DNA of 64,000 bases from Bradyrhizobium sp. Its GTDB lineage: Bacteria > Pseudomonadota > Alphaproteobacteria > Rhizobiales > Xanthobacteraceae. The stretch's first letter is position 1. Each line of letters begins with the position of its first letter. The stretch covers positions 20,160 through 84,159 of the forward strand of contig NZ_JACRMG010000007.1 in NCBI RefSeq assembly GCF_016219575.1, read 5' to 3'. The notes under the pieces are model-generated. The model saw only the letters and a list, made by a program, of their open reading frames with translations, ran no database searches and was not told the origin of the DNA. Shown here one piece after another: positions 40,605 through 49,127 of the stretch. The position numbers were made by a program, and so were the translations under genes.

Positions 40605-41420
40605 TTAGCGGCCCTCGAATTTCGGCTCGCGCTTTTCCATGAAGGCCTTGATGCCTTCCTGCATGTCCGCCGTCTTGAACAGCGGCAGCAATTGCAGATA
40701 GACGTGGTGAACGTGGTCCGGAAACGTTTCGTTCAGGCCCATCCGCATCATGCGCTTGGCCGCTTGCACGGCAAGCGGCGCGTTGGCTGCGATTTCCTGC
40801 GCGATCTCGCGGGCCCGGCCCATCAGATTGGCATCGGGGACCACTTCGTTGGCGAGGCCCCACTCCAGGCATTCCCGCGCCGAGAGAGTACGGCCGGTGA
40901 AGATCAGTTCCGACGCCTTGGCCCAACCGATCATGCGCGGCAGAAACCAGGTGCCGCCCGACTCCGGCACCACGCCGCGTTTGACGAAGGCGGCCGCGAG
41001 CTTCGCCGATTCCGCCATGATGCGGATGTCGCAGCCGAGTGCGGTATCCATGCCGTAACCGGCCGCGCCGCCGTTGACGGCGCAGATCGTCGGCTTGTCC
41101 ATCGCCTGCATCACCGTCGGCGGCGTGTTGCGCAAATCGAGGGAAGTCGAGGACGATGCCGAACTCAGGCCGTCACCGCTGCGCTCTCTCCGCAAATCGA
41201 GACCTGCGCAGAAAGCCCGTCCGTTGCCGGTGAGGATCACGCAACGGACATTGCGATCCTCGTTGGCCCTCACCAGCAGCTTCGTGAGGTCGTTGAGCAT
41301 CGGTCCGGAAATCGTGTTCATCCGTTCCGGCGCGTTCAGCGTGATGACGGCGATGTGCCCGTCCACGTCATACAGGACTTCGTTCGATTCCGTCTCGATG
41401 GCGCGCTTGGCCTGGTCCAT
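40605..41420 (-). CDS. Enoyl-CoA hydratase/isomerase family protein
   Basis: About 271 residues from ATG 41420; a GTG at 41483 overlapping the upstream stop is an alternative. The crotonase fold is seen in DGHIAVITLNAPERMNTISGPM, ILTGNGRAFCAGLDLRRE (oxyanion hole), KPTICAVNGGAAGYGMDTALGCDIRI and VKRGVVPESGGTWFLPRMIG with the catalytic Glu region, and AFMEKREPKFEGR at the end. It probably hydrates an enoyl-CoA made from the compound imported by the upstream ABC system. It is the last gene of the leftward run from 50005. Confidence 0.92.
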   Translation of the reverse strand: MDQAKRAIETESNEVLYDVDGHIAVITLNAPERMNTISGPMLNDLTKLLVRANEDRNVRCVILTGNGRAFCAGLDLRRERSGDGLSSASSSTSLDLRNTPPTVMQAMDKPTICAVNGGAAGYGMDTALGCDIRIMAESAKLAAAFVKRGVVPESGGTWFLPRMIGWAKASELIFTGRTLSARECLEWGLANEVVPDANLMGRAREIAQEIAANAPLAVQAAKRMMRMGLNETFPDHVHHVYLQLLPLFKTADMQEGIKAFMEKREPKFEGR

Positions 41421-41479
41421 GGCGATTGCCCTTCCCAATAACTCGTCACATGGAGCAGTAACGCGACCTGGCGGCGTTG

Positions 41480-42217
41480 TCACGCAACTCCGCCGAGATA
41501 GAGCCGCTTGACGATATCGTTGCCCTTCAGCTCGTCGACCGAACCTGCGGCCACGACGATCTCGCCGTGAACGATGATGTATCCGCGGCTGGCGATCCTG
41601 ATCGCCTGATTGAAGTTCTGTTCCGCCATGAGCACGGTCAGGCCGAGATTCCTGTTGAGCTCGCCGATCTTGGCAATGGTTTGCGAGACCAGAAGCGGTG
41701 AAAGGCCGACCGAAGGTTCATCGACCAGCAAGAGACGCGGCGACGACATCAGCGCGCGCGCAACCGCAAGCATTTGCTGCTGTCCGCCCGACATGGTGCC
41801 GGCCAGCTGGCTCTGCCGCTCCTTGAGCGCTGGAAACGTCTCGAATGCAAGCGACAGATTGCGGTCGATATTGCGCCTCGCCGCCTTGCGGAAGGCCCCG
41901 AGCATCAGGTTCTCCAGCACCGTCAACCTCGGAAACAGCCGCCGCCCTTCGGGGACCATCGCCACACCGAGGTCGACGATGTCTTCGGCCGACATGCTGG
42001 AAAGATCGTGCGCCACCCCGTCGATCGTCAGGGCGATACTTCCGCGCTCCGGCCGGACCAGACCCGCGATGCATTTCATCAGGGTGCTCTTGCCGTTGCC
42101 GTTGGTGCCCAGCAAGGCGACGGTCTCGCCGGCCTCGACATGGAGCGAGACGCCGCGCAGCGCCTTCACGGCGCCGTAGCCGGCATCGAGGCCGTTGATG
42201 GCGAGGCTAAGTGCCAA
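41480..42217 (-). CDS. livF: Branched-chain-type ABC transporter ATP-binding protein (LivF-like)
   Basis: A 245-residue ATPase initiating at TTG behind AGGAGG. Motifs: Walker A LLGTNGNGKSTLMKCIAG, Q-loop and LivF-specific VPEGRRLFPRLTVLENLMLG, signature MSGGQQQMLAVARALM, Walker B RLLLVDEPSVGLSP, and VLMAEQNF. It overlaps livG by 11 bases and is the second ATPase of a HAAT-family importer. Gene symbol is by family only; the ligand need not be an amino acid. Confidence 0.9.
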   Translation of the reverse strand: MALSLAINGLDAGYGAVKALRGVSLHVEAGETVALLGTNGNGKSTLMKCIAGLVRPERGSIALTIDGVAHDLSSMSAEDIVDLGVAMVPEGRRLFPRLTVLENLMLGAFRKAARRNIDRNLSLAFETFPALKERQSQLAGTMSGGQQQMLAVARALMSSPRLLLVDEPSVGLSPLLVSQTIAKIGELNRNLGLTVLMAEQNFNQAIRIASRGYIIVHGEIVVAAGSVDELKGNDIVKRLYLGGVA

Positions 42218-42944
42218 GATAGGCCTCCTGCACGCGCTGATTGGCCATCACTTCGGACGGTGTGCCGATCGCGATAATCCTGCCGGCGTCGAGACACATC
42301 ACGCGGTCCGAGAAACGCATCACCGCCTGCATGATGTGCTCGATCATGATGATGGTGATGTCGTGGCTCGCCAGGCTCATCAGGAGATCGAGCACCTCGT
42401 CGACTTCCGAACTGGAAAGGCCGGCCATGGCCTCGTCGGAGATCAGGAGCTTCGGATGCGTGGCCATCGCCCGCGCGAGCTCCATCTTGCGCAACTCCAC
42501 CTGGCTGAGCTGCGTGGCCGAGACATTGGCCTTCGACGCCAGTCCCATCTGCGTCAGGATCGACATCATGGTGTCGCGCCGCTTCGCCACCGAAACATGC
42601 TCGTGCGCGGCGAAGTCGAGTGCGACCATGAGGTTTTCGGCAACCGTCATGCTCCGGAACGGGCGCGGGATCTGGAAGCTGCGTGCGATGCCGCGGCGCG
42701 TGCGCAGATGCGGCTGCAGCGCCGTAATGTCCTCGTCGCGGAACAGGACCGTGCCGGGCTCCGTCCGGAACGCGCCGGAAATGCAATTGATCAGCGTGGT
42801 CTTCCCGGAACCGTTGGGCCCGATCAGGCCGAAACGCTCGCCCGGCGGAATTTCGACGCTGACATTGTCGAGCGCGATGAAGCCGCCAAAGCGCTTGGTG
42901 AGCGAAGCGATCCGCAGCAGGGGTGCAGGGGTTTCGGAGCTCAT
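42207..42944 (-). CDS. livG: Branched-chain-type ABC transporter ATP-binding protein (LivG-like) with variant signature
   Basis: A 245-residue ATPase. Walker A is LIGPNGSGKTTLINCISG, and the LivG-type RRGIARSFQIPRPFRSMTVAENLMV follows. The ABC signature reads LSQVELRKMELARAMA rather than the usual LSYGEQRRLEIARAL or LSGGQ form, and Walker B is KLLISDEAMAGLSSSE with DEA in place of DEP. The H-loop HIMQAVMRF is kept with IIMIEHIM. It overlaps livM by four bases. The altered signature may mean one of the two ATP sites is slow or regulatory. Confidence 0.88.
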   Translation of the reverse strand: MSSETPAPLLRIASLTKRFGGFIALDNVSVEIPPGERFGLIGPNGSGKTTLINCISGAFRTEPGTVLFRDEDITALQPHLRTRRGIARSFQIPRPFRSMTVAENLMVALDFAAHEHVSVAKRRDTMMSILTQMGLASKANVSATQLSQVELRKMELARAMATHPKLLISDEAMAGLSSSEVDEVLDLLMSLASHDITIIMIEHIMQAVMRFSDRVMCLDAGRIIAIGTPSEVMANQRVQEAYLGT

Positions 42945-43903
42945 GATTCCCTACCCTCGTTACGATTGCGGAAAATCCTCCGGATCAACCCGATGATGCC
43001 CTCCGGCGCACCGACCACGAACAACACCAGCATCACGCCGAGCACCAGCACATTCACTTCCGACGAGATGGTCACCGTCAGCAATTGCTGCGTCGTGCCC
43101 AGCAGTATCGCTCCGATGATCGGGCCGGACCAATGCGCGGTGCCGCCGATCAGCGACATCGCCAGCGTCGAGACCGAGTAGTTGAGATTGAACGCCGACT
43201 CCGGGTTCGCAAACTGCAGGTACATCGCGGAGGGCGCTCCGACGGCACACAACAGCGCGCCCGAGATGACGCACGCAAGGAGCTTCAGCCGCAGCGTCGG
43301 CACCCCCGAGCATTCGGCCGCGAGCTCGTCGTCCTTGAGCGCCTGCAGGCCGCGGCCGATCCATGAATTCTGGATATAGCGCGAGATCGCGACCGCCAGC
43401 ACGACCAGCACCGCTTGGACGAAGAACAGCATCTGCACATAGTTGTCGAACAGCGCACTTACCGGCGGCCGCTGGATCTGGATCCCGGCGGCGCCGCCGA
43501 CATAGCGCCAGTTCGTGACCGCCGTCTCGATGATGATGGTCAGCGCAATAGTGGCGATCGAGAAGAAGATGCCCTGCATGCGCAGGGTAAGCAGACCCAG
43601 GGCGAACCCCATCAGCGCACCGATGGCGGCTGCCGTCAGTATCTGGACCGGAAGCGGCGCGCCAAATGCCTTGACCAGGAACACGGAACTGTAAACGCCC
43701 ACGCCGAAGAACGCGCTGGTGCCGAAATTCACATAACCGGCATAGCCGCCCAAGATGCTCCATGCCACCGCAAGCGCGATGAACTGCAGTATCACATAGC
43801 CGGCAAAGAACGGATACTGGTTGCTCACGACTTTCGTCATCAGCAGGGCGGCGGCGAGGAACAGGGCCGCTCCGATCCAGAAGGCGATCCCGTTACGCTT
43901 CAT
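42941..43903 (-). CDS. livM: Branched-chain-type ABC transporter permease (LivM-like)
   Basis: A 320-residue membrane protein starting at ATG 43903, which overlaps the stop of the livH-like gene by four bases. Hydrophobic segments run through most of the chain. Family parts are SILGGYAGYVNFGTSAFFGVGVY, GFALGLLTLRMQGIFFSIATIAL, GRGLQALKDDELAAECSGV (EAA-like loop) and GGTAHWSGPIIGAILLG. It forms one half of the channel. Confidence 0.92.
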   Translation of the reverse strand: MKRNGIAFWIGAALFLAAALLMTKVVSNQYPFFAGYVILQFIALAVAWSILGGYAGYVNFGTSAFFGVGVYSSVFLVKAFGAPLPVQILTAAAIGALMGFALGLLTLRMQGIFFSIATIALTIIIETAVTNWRYVGGAAGIQIQRPPVSALFDNYVQMLFFVQAVLVVLAVAISRYIQNSWIGRGLQALKDDELAAECSGVPTLRLKLLACVISGALLCAVGAPSAMYLQFANPESAFNLNYSVSTLAMSLIGGTAHWSGPIIGAILLGTTQQLLTVTISSEVNVLVLGVMLVLFVVGAPEGIIGLIRRIFRNRNEGRES

Positions 43904-44772
43904 GACCGCCTTCCGAACAGGCCCTGCGGCCGCACGGCGAGAACGCCGAGCAGCATGGCAAAGGAAATCGCCGGCGCCCAGGAAGCGCCGAACATGGTGA
44001 GCACGATCGACTCGGCAACGCCGAGGATGATGGCGGCGACCAGCGTGCCGCTCATGCTGCCGAGCCCCGCCATTACCACGACACAGAACGTCCGTCCGAT
44101 ATAGGCCCGGTCGAGCGTCGGCTCGACGGGAGCGACGATGATGAGCAAGGCGCCGGCGACCCCGAGAACGGCGGTGGCGATGCCGAACGCCCATTGCTTG
44201 ATCCTGATCGGGTTGGTGCCCATCAGCCGCAGCGCTTCCTGGTCCTGCGCGACGGCGCGGATGGCGCGGCCCATGAAGGTCCGCGACAAGTACAGCGTCA
44301 GCAGAATGGTCAGCACCGCGGCGACGCCGAAGGCGACCAGGAGTCGGTACGGGATCCGGAGGTCACCGAGCCGCAAGGCCTTGCCGACATAGTCCGCGGT
44401 GACCGAGCGCTGGTCGACGCCGAACTGCATGATGATCAGCACTTCGATGATGAAGGCAACCCCGAAGAAGAACGCAATGCCGCGCACGCCGGCGTCGCTG
44501 CCGCGCTTCTCGAAGGTCTCGTAGTAGATGCGGTAGGCGACAAGACCGAAGGCAAAGAACAGCGGGGTGATCAGCAGCCCCGCCACCAGCGGATCGATCG
44601 CGTAATGCTCGTTGAGAAAATACACGAAGTAGGAGGCCAGCACCAGGAAGGCCGGATGCGCCACATGGGGAACGTCGAGCAGGCCGAACGAAACGGACAA
44701 TCCGAGGCTGACCGCGCCATAGAAGCAGCCGAGCAGCACCCCGATCACCACCGCGTCGAGCAGCAGGTCCAT
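43900..44772 (-). CDS. livH: Branched-chain-type ABC transporter permease (LivH-like)
   Basis: A 290-residue membrane protein from ATG 44772. It has the family opening LLLDAVVIGVLLGCFYGAVSLGLSVSFGLLDVPHVAHPAFLVLASYF (in parts: GCFYGAVSLGLSVSFGLL, HPAFLVLASYF), GRAIRAVAQDQEALRLMG as the EAA loop, and VVVMAGLGSMSGTLVAAIILG. It forms the other half of the channel. A stable hairpin separates it from the binding-protein gene. Confidence 0.92.
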   Translation of the reverse strand: MDLLLDAVVIGVLLGCFYGAVSLGLSVSFGLLDVPHVAHPAFLVLASYFVYFLNEHYAIDPLVAGLLITPLFFAFGLVAYRIYYETFEKRGSDAGVRGIAFFFGVAFIIEVLIIMQFGVDQRSVTADYVGKALRLGDLRIPYRLLVAFGVAAVLTILLTLYLSRTFMGRAIRAVAQDQEALRLMGTNPIRIKQWAFGIATAVLGVAGALLIIVAPVEPTLDRAYIGRTFCVVVMAGLGSMSGTLVAAIILGVAESIVLTMFGASWAPAISFAMLLGVLAVRPQGLFGRRS

Positions 44773-44846
44773 CGAAAACAAGTGAAGTCCCCCTTGACCG
44801 GCTTGAGCTGCATCCCCGACCGGCAGCCGCCGGGTTATTCCACCTC

Positions 44847-44879
44847 CTGTCCGGGATCGTCTGTCATGATCCCGGACAG
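44847..44879 (-). terminator. Intercistronic hairpin between binding-protein and livH genes
   Basis: CTGTCCGGGATC pairs perfectly with GATCCCGGACAG across a 9-base loop. It sits 17 bases beyond the stop of the binding-protein gene, with no T-run. It is probably a partial terminator or mRNA-protecting stem that lets the binding protein be made in excess over the permeases. Confidence 0.65.
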
Positions 44880-44896
44880 CCACTCATAGTCATGGT

Positions 44897-46183
44897 CTAC
44901 TTCCGCGCGGCCTCGAACGGCGAGACGAGTTCGCCGGACTTCAAACTCTCCGGAAACAGGATCACCTGCTTGCCGGAGGTGCGGAACTGCTCGATGTTCT
45001 TGTCCGCGACGCCGCGGAACTGGGCCTGCAGCACGGCACTCTCCTTGCGCTCGCCGTCCGCCGAGAACGCGATCGGACCGACGATGGTCTTGTGCGTGTT
45101 CTCGCGCAGATATTTCGCAAGACCCTTTTGATCGAGCGATTTCGTCGCGTTGATCGCCTGCTCGACCAACTGGCCGCTGGCGTAGCCGAATGGCGCCAGA
45201 TAGTAGCCGAGCGGATCGACTTTGGCTTCGACGGCGCGCTTGGTGTACTTCTCGAAGAACTCCTTGGTTCCATCGTAATACATGCTCTTTTCCGGGAGCC
45301 ATGAATTGTAGTTGACGACGCCGTTGAGCAGTGAGCCCAGGTTTTCCATGACCGAGCCGAATTGCAGGCCGACCATGCCGCCGCCGAAGATCTTGACGTT
45401 GTCGCCGACGCCGATCTCGTTCACGGCGCGCAGGATGCCGGCCGAATCCGGCGGATAGGACGCGACATAGACGATGTCGGGCTTGGCGGCCTTGAGCGCC
45501 CGGATGATGCTGGAGAACTCGACCGTGTTGGGCGGATAGGCCTGGTCGAACACAACGGGCATGTTGCGCTTTGCTGCGACTTCCCGCGTGGTCTTCACAA
45601 GGTTCTGCGCGAATTCCTGGTCCGCCGTGAGAAGCGCAACCGACTTGCCGCCGGCCTTCTGGCCGATATCGAGGAACGACGTCGCCCAGCTGTCCGGCGG
45701 CCCCCACGGGGCATTGTTGAACCACATGTCGTGGCCGACCTTGCTGTTGACCTGGAACGAGAAGTTGCCAATCAGCAGCAGGCCGCGTTGCTTGACCATC
45801 GGCATGATCGGTGCCGTCGGTACCGTCGCATAGGGCGCAAACAGCAAATCGACCTTGTCGACGTCGATCAGCTTGGAATAGATCGCCGGCGTCTCCGAGG
45901 CGCTCGACTTGTCGTCATAGACGACAAGCTCGACCTTGCGGCCGAGCAGGCCGCCCTTGGCGTTGACGTCGTCGCGCCAGATTTCGATACCAAGCAACGA
46001 CGGCTTGCCGCCACCGGCGAGGCCGCCGGTTTGCGGCATGCTCATGCCGATCCTGATTGGCGCCGTTTGAGCCTGCAGCAGGTTGATGCCCAGCGGTGAG
46101 GCGGCAAGTGCCGCACCGGCGCTCGCGGTAGCGAGCAGGCGGCGGCGGGTAATCGATCCGGATTTGGAGACCCTCTTCGACAT
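44897..46183 (-). CDS. Branched-chain-type ABC substrate-binding protein
   Basis: A 428-residue receptor. The N-terminus has a Tat-type twin-arginine signal (SITRRRLLATASAGAALAASP). The mature part has the type I fold: PIRIGMSMPQTGGLAGGGKPSLLG, VELVVYDDKSSASETPAIYSKLI and PDIVYVASYPPDSAGILRAVNEIG. Although related to leucine receptors, this branch includes binders of aromatic and urea-type ligands. It is followed by livH, livM, livG and livF and preceded by a molybdenum hydroxylase, so the ligand may be the hydroxylase substrate. Confidence 0.9.
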   Translation of the reverse strand: MSKRVSKSGSITRRRLLATASAGAALAASPLGINLLQAQTAPIRIGMSMPQTGGLAGGGKPSLLGIEIWRDDVNAKGGLLGRKVELVVYDDKSSASETPAIYSKLIDVDKVDLLFAPYATVPTAPIMPMVKQRGLLLIGNFSFQVNSKVGHDMWFNNAPWGPPDSWATSFLDIGQKAGGKSVALLTADQEFAQNLVKTTREVAAKRNMPVVFDQAYPPNTVEFSSIIRALKAAKPDIVYVASYPPDSAGILRAVNEIGVGDNVKIFGGGMVGLQFGSVMENLGSLLNGVVNYNSWLPEKSMYYDGTKEFFEKYTKRAVEAKVDPLGYYLAPFGYASGQLVEQAINATKSLDQKGLAKYLRENTHKTIVGPIAFSADGERKESAVLQAQFRGVADKNIEQFRTSGKQVILFPESLKSGELVSPFEAARK

Positions 46184-46251
46184 TGGCTGTTTCTCCCCTT
46201 GGTTTTGCTGTTTGACGTGATTGTATTTGGTTTTGCCGGCGGCGTCCCTCG

Positions 46252-48645
46252 TCAGATTCGTCCCATTGCCGTCAGGATAACCTGCGGCGTCAGGGGAATC
46301 TCAGTAATTATCGTTCCGAACGGACTTAGGGCATCATTGACCGCATTGGTCACCGCCGCGGCAGCCCCGGCGGTGCCGGCCTCGCCCGCGCCCTTGGCGC
46401 CCAACTCGGACTCGCGCGTCGGCGAAACGACATGGCCGACGTCGATGTCGGGCATCTCGCCGGACATCGGCACCAGATAGTCGGCCATATTGGCGTTGGT
46501 CAGCTGCCCACGTTCGTCATAGATGCACTTTTCGAACAGCGCCGCGCCAAGCCCCTGCACCACCCCGCCCCTGATCTGCTCGTCGACCAGTTGCGGGTTG
46601 ATGATCGTGCCGCAGTCCTCCACCACCCAGTGCTTGAGCAACTTGACGAAGCCGCTGTCGGTGTCGACCTCGACCCAGGCCGCCTGGACGCCATTGGTGA
46701 AGGCGAAGGGGTATTCACGCGGCACAAAGTGCTTCGTCGCCATCAGTTCAGGCTGGATGCCCGGCGGCAGCGTATCGGGGCGGAAATAGACGATCCGGGC
46801 CAACTCGTTCAATTCGATGCGGGGGGCGCCATCGCCGACATTGACCACGGCATTGCCAGCGATGTCGAGTTCGGCCGGCGTCGACTGCAGGATGACGGCG
46901 GCAACATCGAGAATGTTCTTGCGCAGGATCTTCGTGGCCTGCAGCGCCGCCTCGCCACCGATGCCGGCGCCGCGCGAGGCCCAGGTACCGCCGCCATAGG
47001 GCGTCATGTCGGTGTCGCCGAGGATGACGCGAACGCGATCCATGGAAACACCGAGGACGCTGCCAACGATCTGCGCCGTCAGCGATTCCGAGCCCTGCCC
47101 CTGCTCGGTGATGCTGGTCTGGCAGATCACCGAGCCCTGAGCATCCAGCCGCACCGCCACGCCGTCCTGCGACGAAATTCTTGCGCCGCCGACACCGTAA
47201 AACGCGGCGCTCGGGTTGGTCACTTCGATGAAACTGGCGATACCGATGCCGCGATGGACACCCTTCTTGCGCAATGCCGCCTGCTCAGTCCGCAGCGCCT
47301 GATAATCCATCATCTCGACAATTTTGGCGAGCGAGGCGTGGTGCGACAACTGCTCGAACCGCAAGCCGGATGGCGAGCCGCAGGGATAGGCATCGTCGGC
47401 GATCAGATTGCGGCGGCGGATCTCGACCGGGTCCATGCCGATCTTCATCGCGGCAAGATCGACCAGTCCTTCCGTCACCGAACAAGCAATGGGGTGGCCG
47501 ACGGCGCGATACTGGCACATGACATTCTTGTTCTGGTACACCACCCGCGCCCGCGCGCGATAATTCTTGTTAGTGTAGGGACCGCCGACGAGGTTGACGA
47601 CCTGGTTGGCCTCGATCGCGCTGGTGCGCGGATACATCGAATAGGGTCCGATGCCGGTGAGATCGTCGATCTCGAACGCCGTGATGGATCCGTCGCGCTT
47701 GACGCCGATCTTGCCCTTGCAACGGTGATCCCTGGCATGAATGTCGGTGTTAAAGCTCTCGACCCGATCGGCGACGAACTTTATTGGACGACGCAGCAGT
47801 TTTGACAGCGCATAGATCGCCATTTCGTCGGCATAGATATGCACCTTGATTCCGAAGGAGCCGCCGACGTCCTTGCAGACGACGCGGACCTGCGATTCCT
47901 TCAAACCCAGGTGCAGCGCGGCGATGTTCTGCACCATGTGCGGCGCTTGCGTGCCCTGGTAGATCGTCAGCCGCGCCTCCGCGGCATTCCAGTCGGCAAC
48001 GACGGAGCGCGGCTCCAGCGTCACGCCGGTGTGACGGCCGAATATGAACTCGGCCTCGACCACCGCATCGGAGCCGGCAAAGGCCTCGTCCACAGCGCCG
48101 GCATCGTGAACGCGCTCCCACGCCAGATTGTCACCCAGCGAGGCATGGATCACGGGGGTAGCCGGATCGAGCGCCGTGCGCATGTCGGTCACAGCCTCGA
48201 TTTCCCGGTACTCGACCGCGACATGCTCCGCCGCATCCTCGGCCGCCGCGCGGCTCGTCGCCACGATCGCGGCCACCGCCTCGCCCTGCCAGCAGACCCG
48301 GTCGATTGCGATCGCCGATTGCGGCGCGGATTTGAGACCCTTCAGATGGGAGAGCACGCCGACCCAGGGGGTAATGACCGCGGAAAGCTCCTTGCCCGTG
48401 ACCACGGCGATCACGCCGGCCATCTGCTTTGCCGCGGACGCATCGATGCTCACGATCTCCGCATGCGCATGCGGCGAGCGCAGGAACGCGACATGCGCCA
48501 TCCGCGGCAGCTCCATGTCGCTGACATATGTCCCGCGGCCCTGCAGCAGCCGGTCCAAATTTGGCCGCGGCACGGTCTTGCCGATGTAGGAGTTCGGCCG
48601 GTCCAGCACCGACAGCGTTTCGGGATTGCTGCGGATCGAGCTCAT
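46252..48645 (-). CDS. Molybdopterin large subunit of a three-subunit (CoxL-like) hydroxylase
   Basis: A 797-residue catalytic subunit from ATG 48645, overlapping the small-subunit gene by four bases. Family parts are IGKTVPRPNLDRLLQGRGTYVSD, DVGGSFGIKVHIYADEMAIYAL, SITEQGQGSESLTAQIVG, VEDCGTIINPQLVDEQIRGGVVQGLG and the active-site LGAKGAGEAGTAGAAAAV with conserved Glu. The active-site loop reads CQYRAVGHPI, not AYRCSFR of true CO dehydrogenase nor AYRGAGR of form II. It should therefore hydroxylate an organic substrate rather than oxidise CO. Confidence 0.9.
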   Translation of the reverse strand: MSSIRSNPETLSVLDRPNSYIGKTVPRPNLDRLLQGRGTYVSDMELPRMAHVAFLRSPHAHAEIVSIDASAAKQMAGVIAVVTGKELSAVITPWVGVLSHLKGLKSAPQSAIAIDRVCWQGEAVAAIVATSRAAAEDAAEHVAVEYREIEAVTDMRTALDPATPVIHASLGDNLAWERVHDAGAVDEAFAGSDAVVEAEFIFGRHTGVTLEPRSVVADWNAAEARLTIYQGTQAPHMVQNIAALHLGLKESQVRVVCKDVGGSFGIKVHIYADEMAIYALSKLLRRPIKFVADRVESFNTDIHARDHRCKGKIGVKRDGSITAFEIDDLTGIGPYSMYPRTSAIEANQVVNLVGGPYTNKNYRARARVVYQNKNVMCQYRAVGHPIACSVTEGLVDLAAMKIGMDPVEIRRRNLIADDAYPCGSPSGLRFEQLSHHASLAKIVEMMDYQALRTEQAALRKKGVHRGIGIASFIEVTNPSAAFYGVGGARISSQDGVAVRLDAQGSVICQTSITEQGQGSESLTAQIVGSVLGVSMDRVRVILGDTDMTPYGGGTWASRGAGIGGEAALQATKILRKNILDVAAVILQSTPAELDIAGNAVVNVGDGAPRIELNELARIVYFRPDTLPPGIQPELMATKHFVPREYPFAFTNGVQAAWVEVDTDSGFVKLLKHWVVEDCGTIINPQLVDEQIRGGVVQGLGAALFEKCIYDERGQLTNANMADYLVPMSGEMPDIDVGHVVSPTRESELGAKGAGEAGTAGAAAAVTNAVNDALSPFGTIITEIPLTPQVILTAMGRI

Positions 48646-49127
48646 GCCGTCCGCCCCACACGTGCGCGTGCCGCATTTTCGACGGCATCGATGATCGCCT
48701 GATAACCGGTGCAGCGACAGTAGTTGCCCGAGAGGTGCTCGCGGATTTCCTCGCGCGCGGGCGCGGGGTTTTGCTGCAGCAAGTCCTGGGCTGCCATCAG
48801 CATGGCCGGCGTGCAGAAACCGCACTGCAGGGCGTTGCGGTCGCGGAAGGCGTCTTGCAGGTCGGCGATCTCGCCGGAATCGGACAACCCCTCGATCGTT
48901 TCGACCTCGGCGCCGTCCACCTGCACCGCCAGCATCAGGCAGGAGCGTACGATCTCGCCGCCAACGCGCACCGTACAGGCCCCGCACACGCCGTGCTCGC
49001 ATCCGACATGCGTGCCGGTGAGCTTCAATTGCTCGCGCAGGAAATCGGCCAGATTGAGCCGCGGCAACACCTGCGCCTCGACGCGCTCGCCATTCACCAT
49101 GAGAGTGATAGACACTTGAGCCGTCAC
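48642..49127 (-). CDS. (2Fe-2S) small subunit (CoxS-like)
   Basis: A 161-residue protein with both [2Fe-2S] sites: THVGCEHGVCGACTVRVGGEIVRSC (in parts VGCEHGVCGAC, VRSCLM; about residues 40-65) and QCGFCTPAMLM with GNYCRCTGYQ (about 100-145). It relays electrons from the molybdenum subunit to the FAD subunit. Four-base overlaps join it to both neighbours, so the three subunits are made in step. Confidence 0.94.
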   Translation of the reverse strand: MTAQVSITLMVNGERVEAQVLPRLNLADFLREQLKLTGTHVGCEHGVCGACTVRVGGEIVRSCLMLAVQVDGAEVETIEGLSDSGEIADLQDAFRDRNALQCGFCTPAMLMAAQDLLQQNPAPAREEIREHLSGNYCRCTGYQAIIDAVENAARARVGRTA

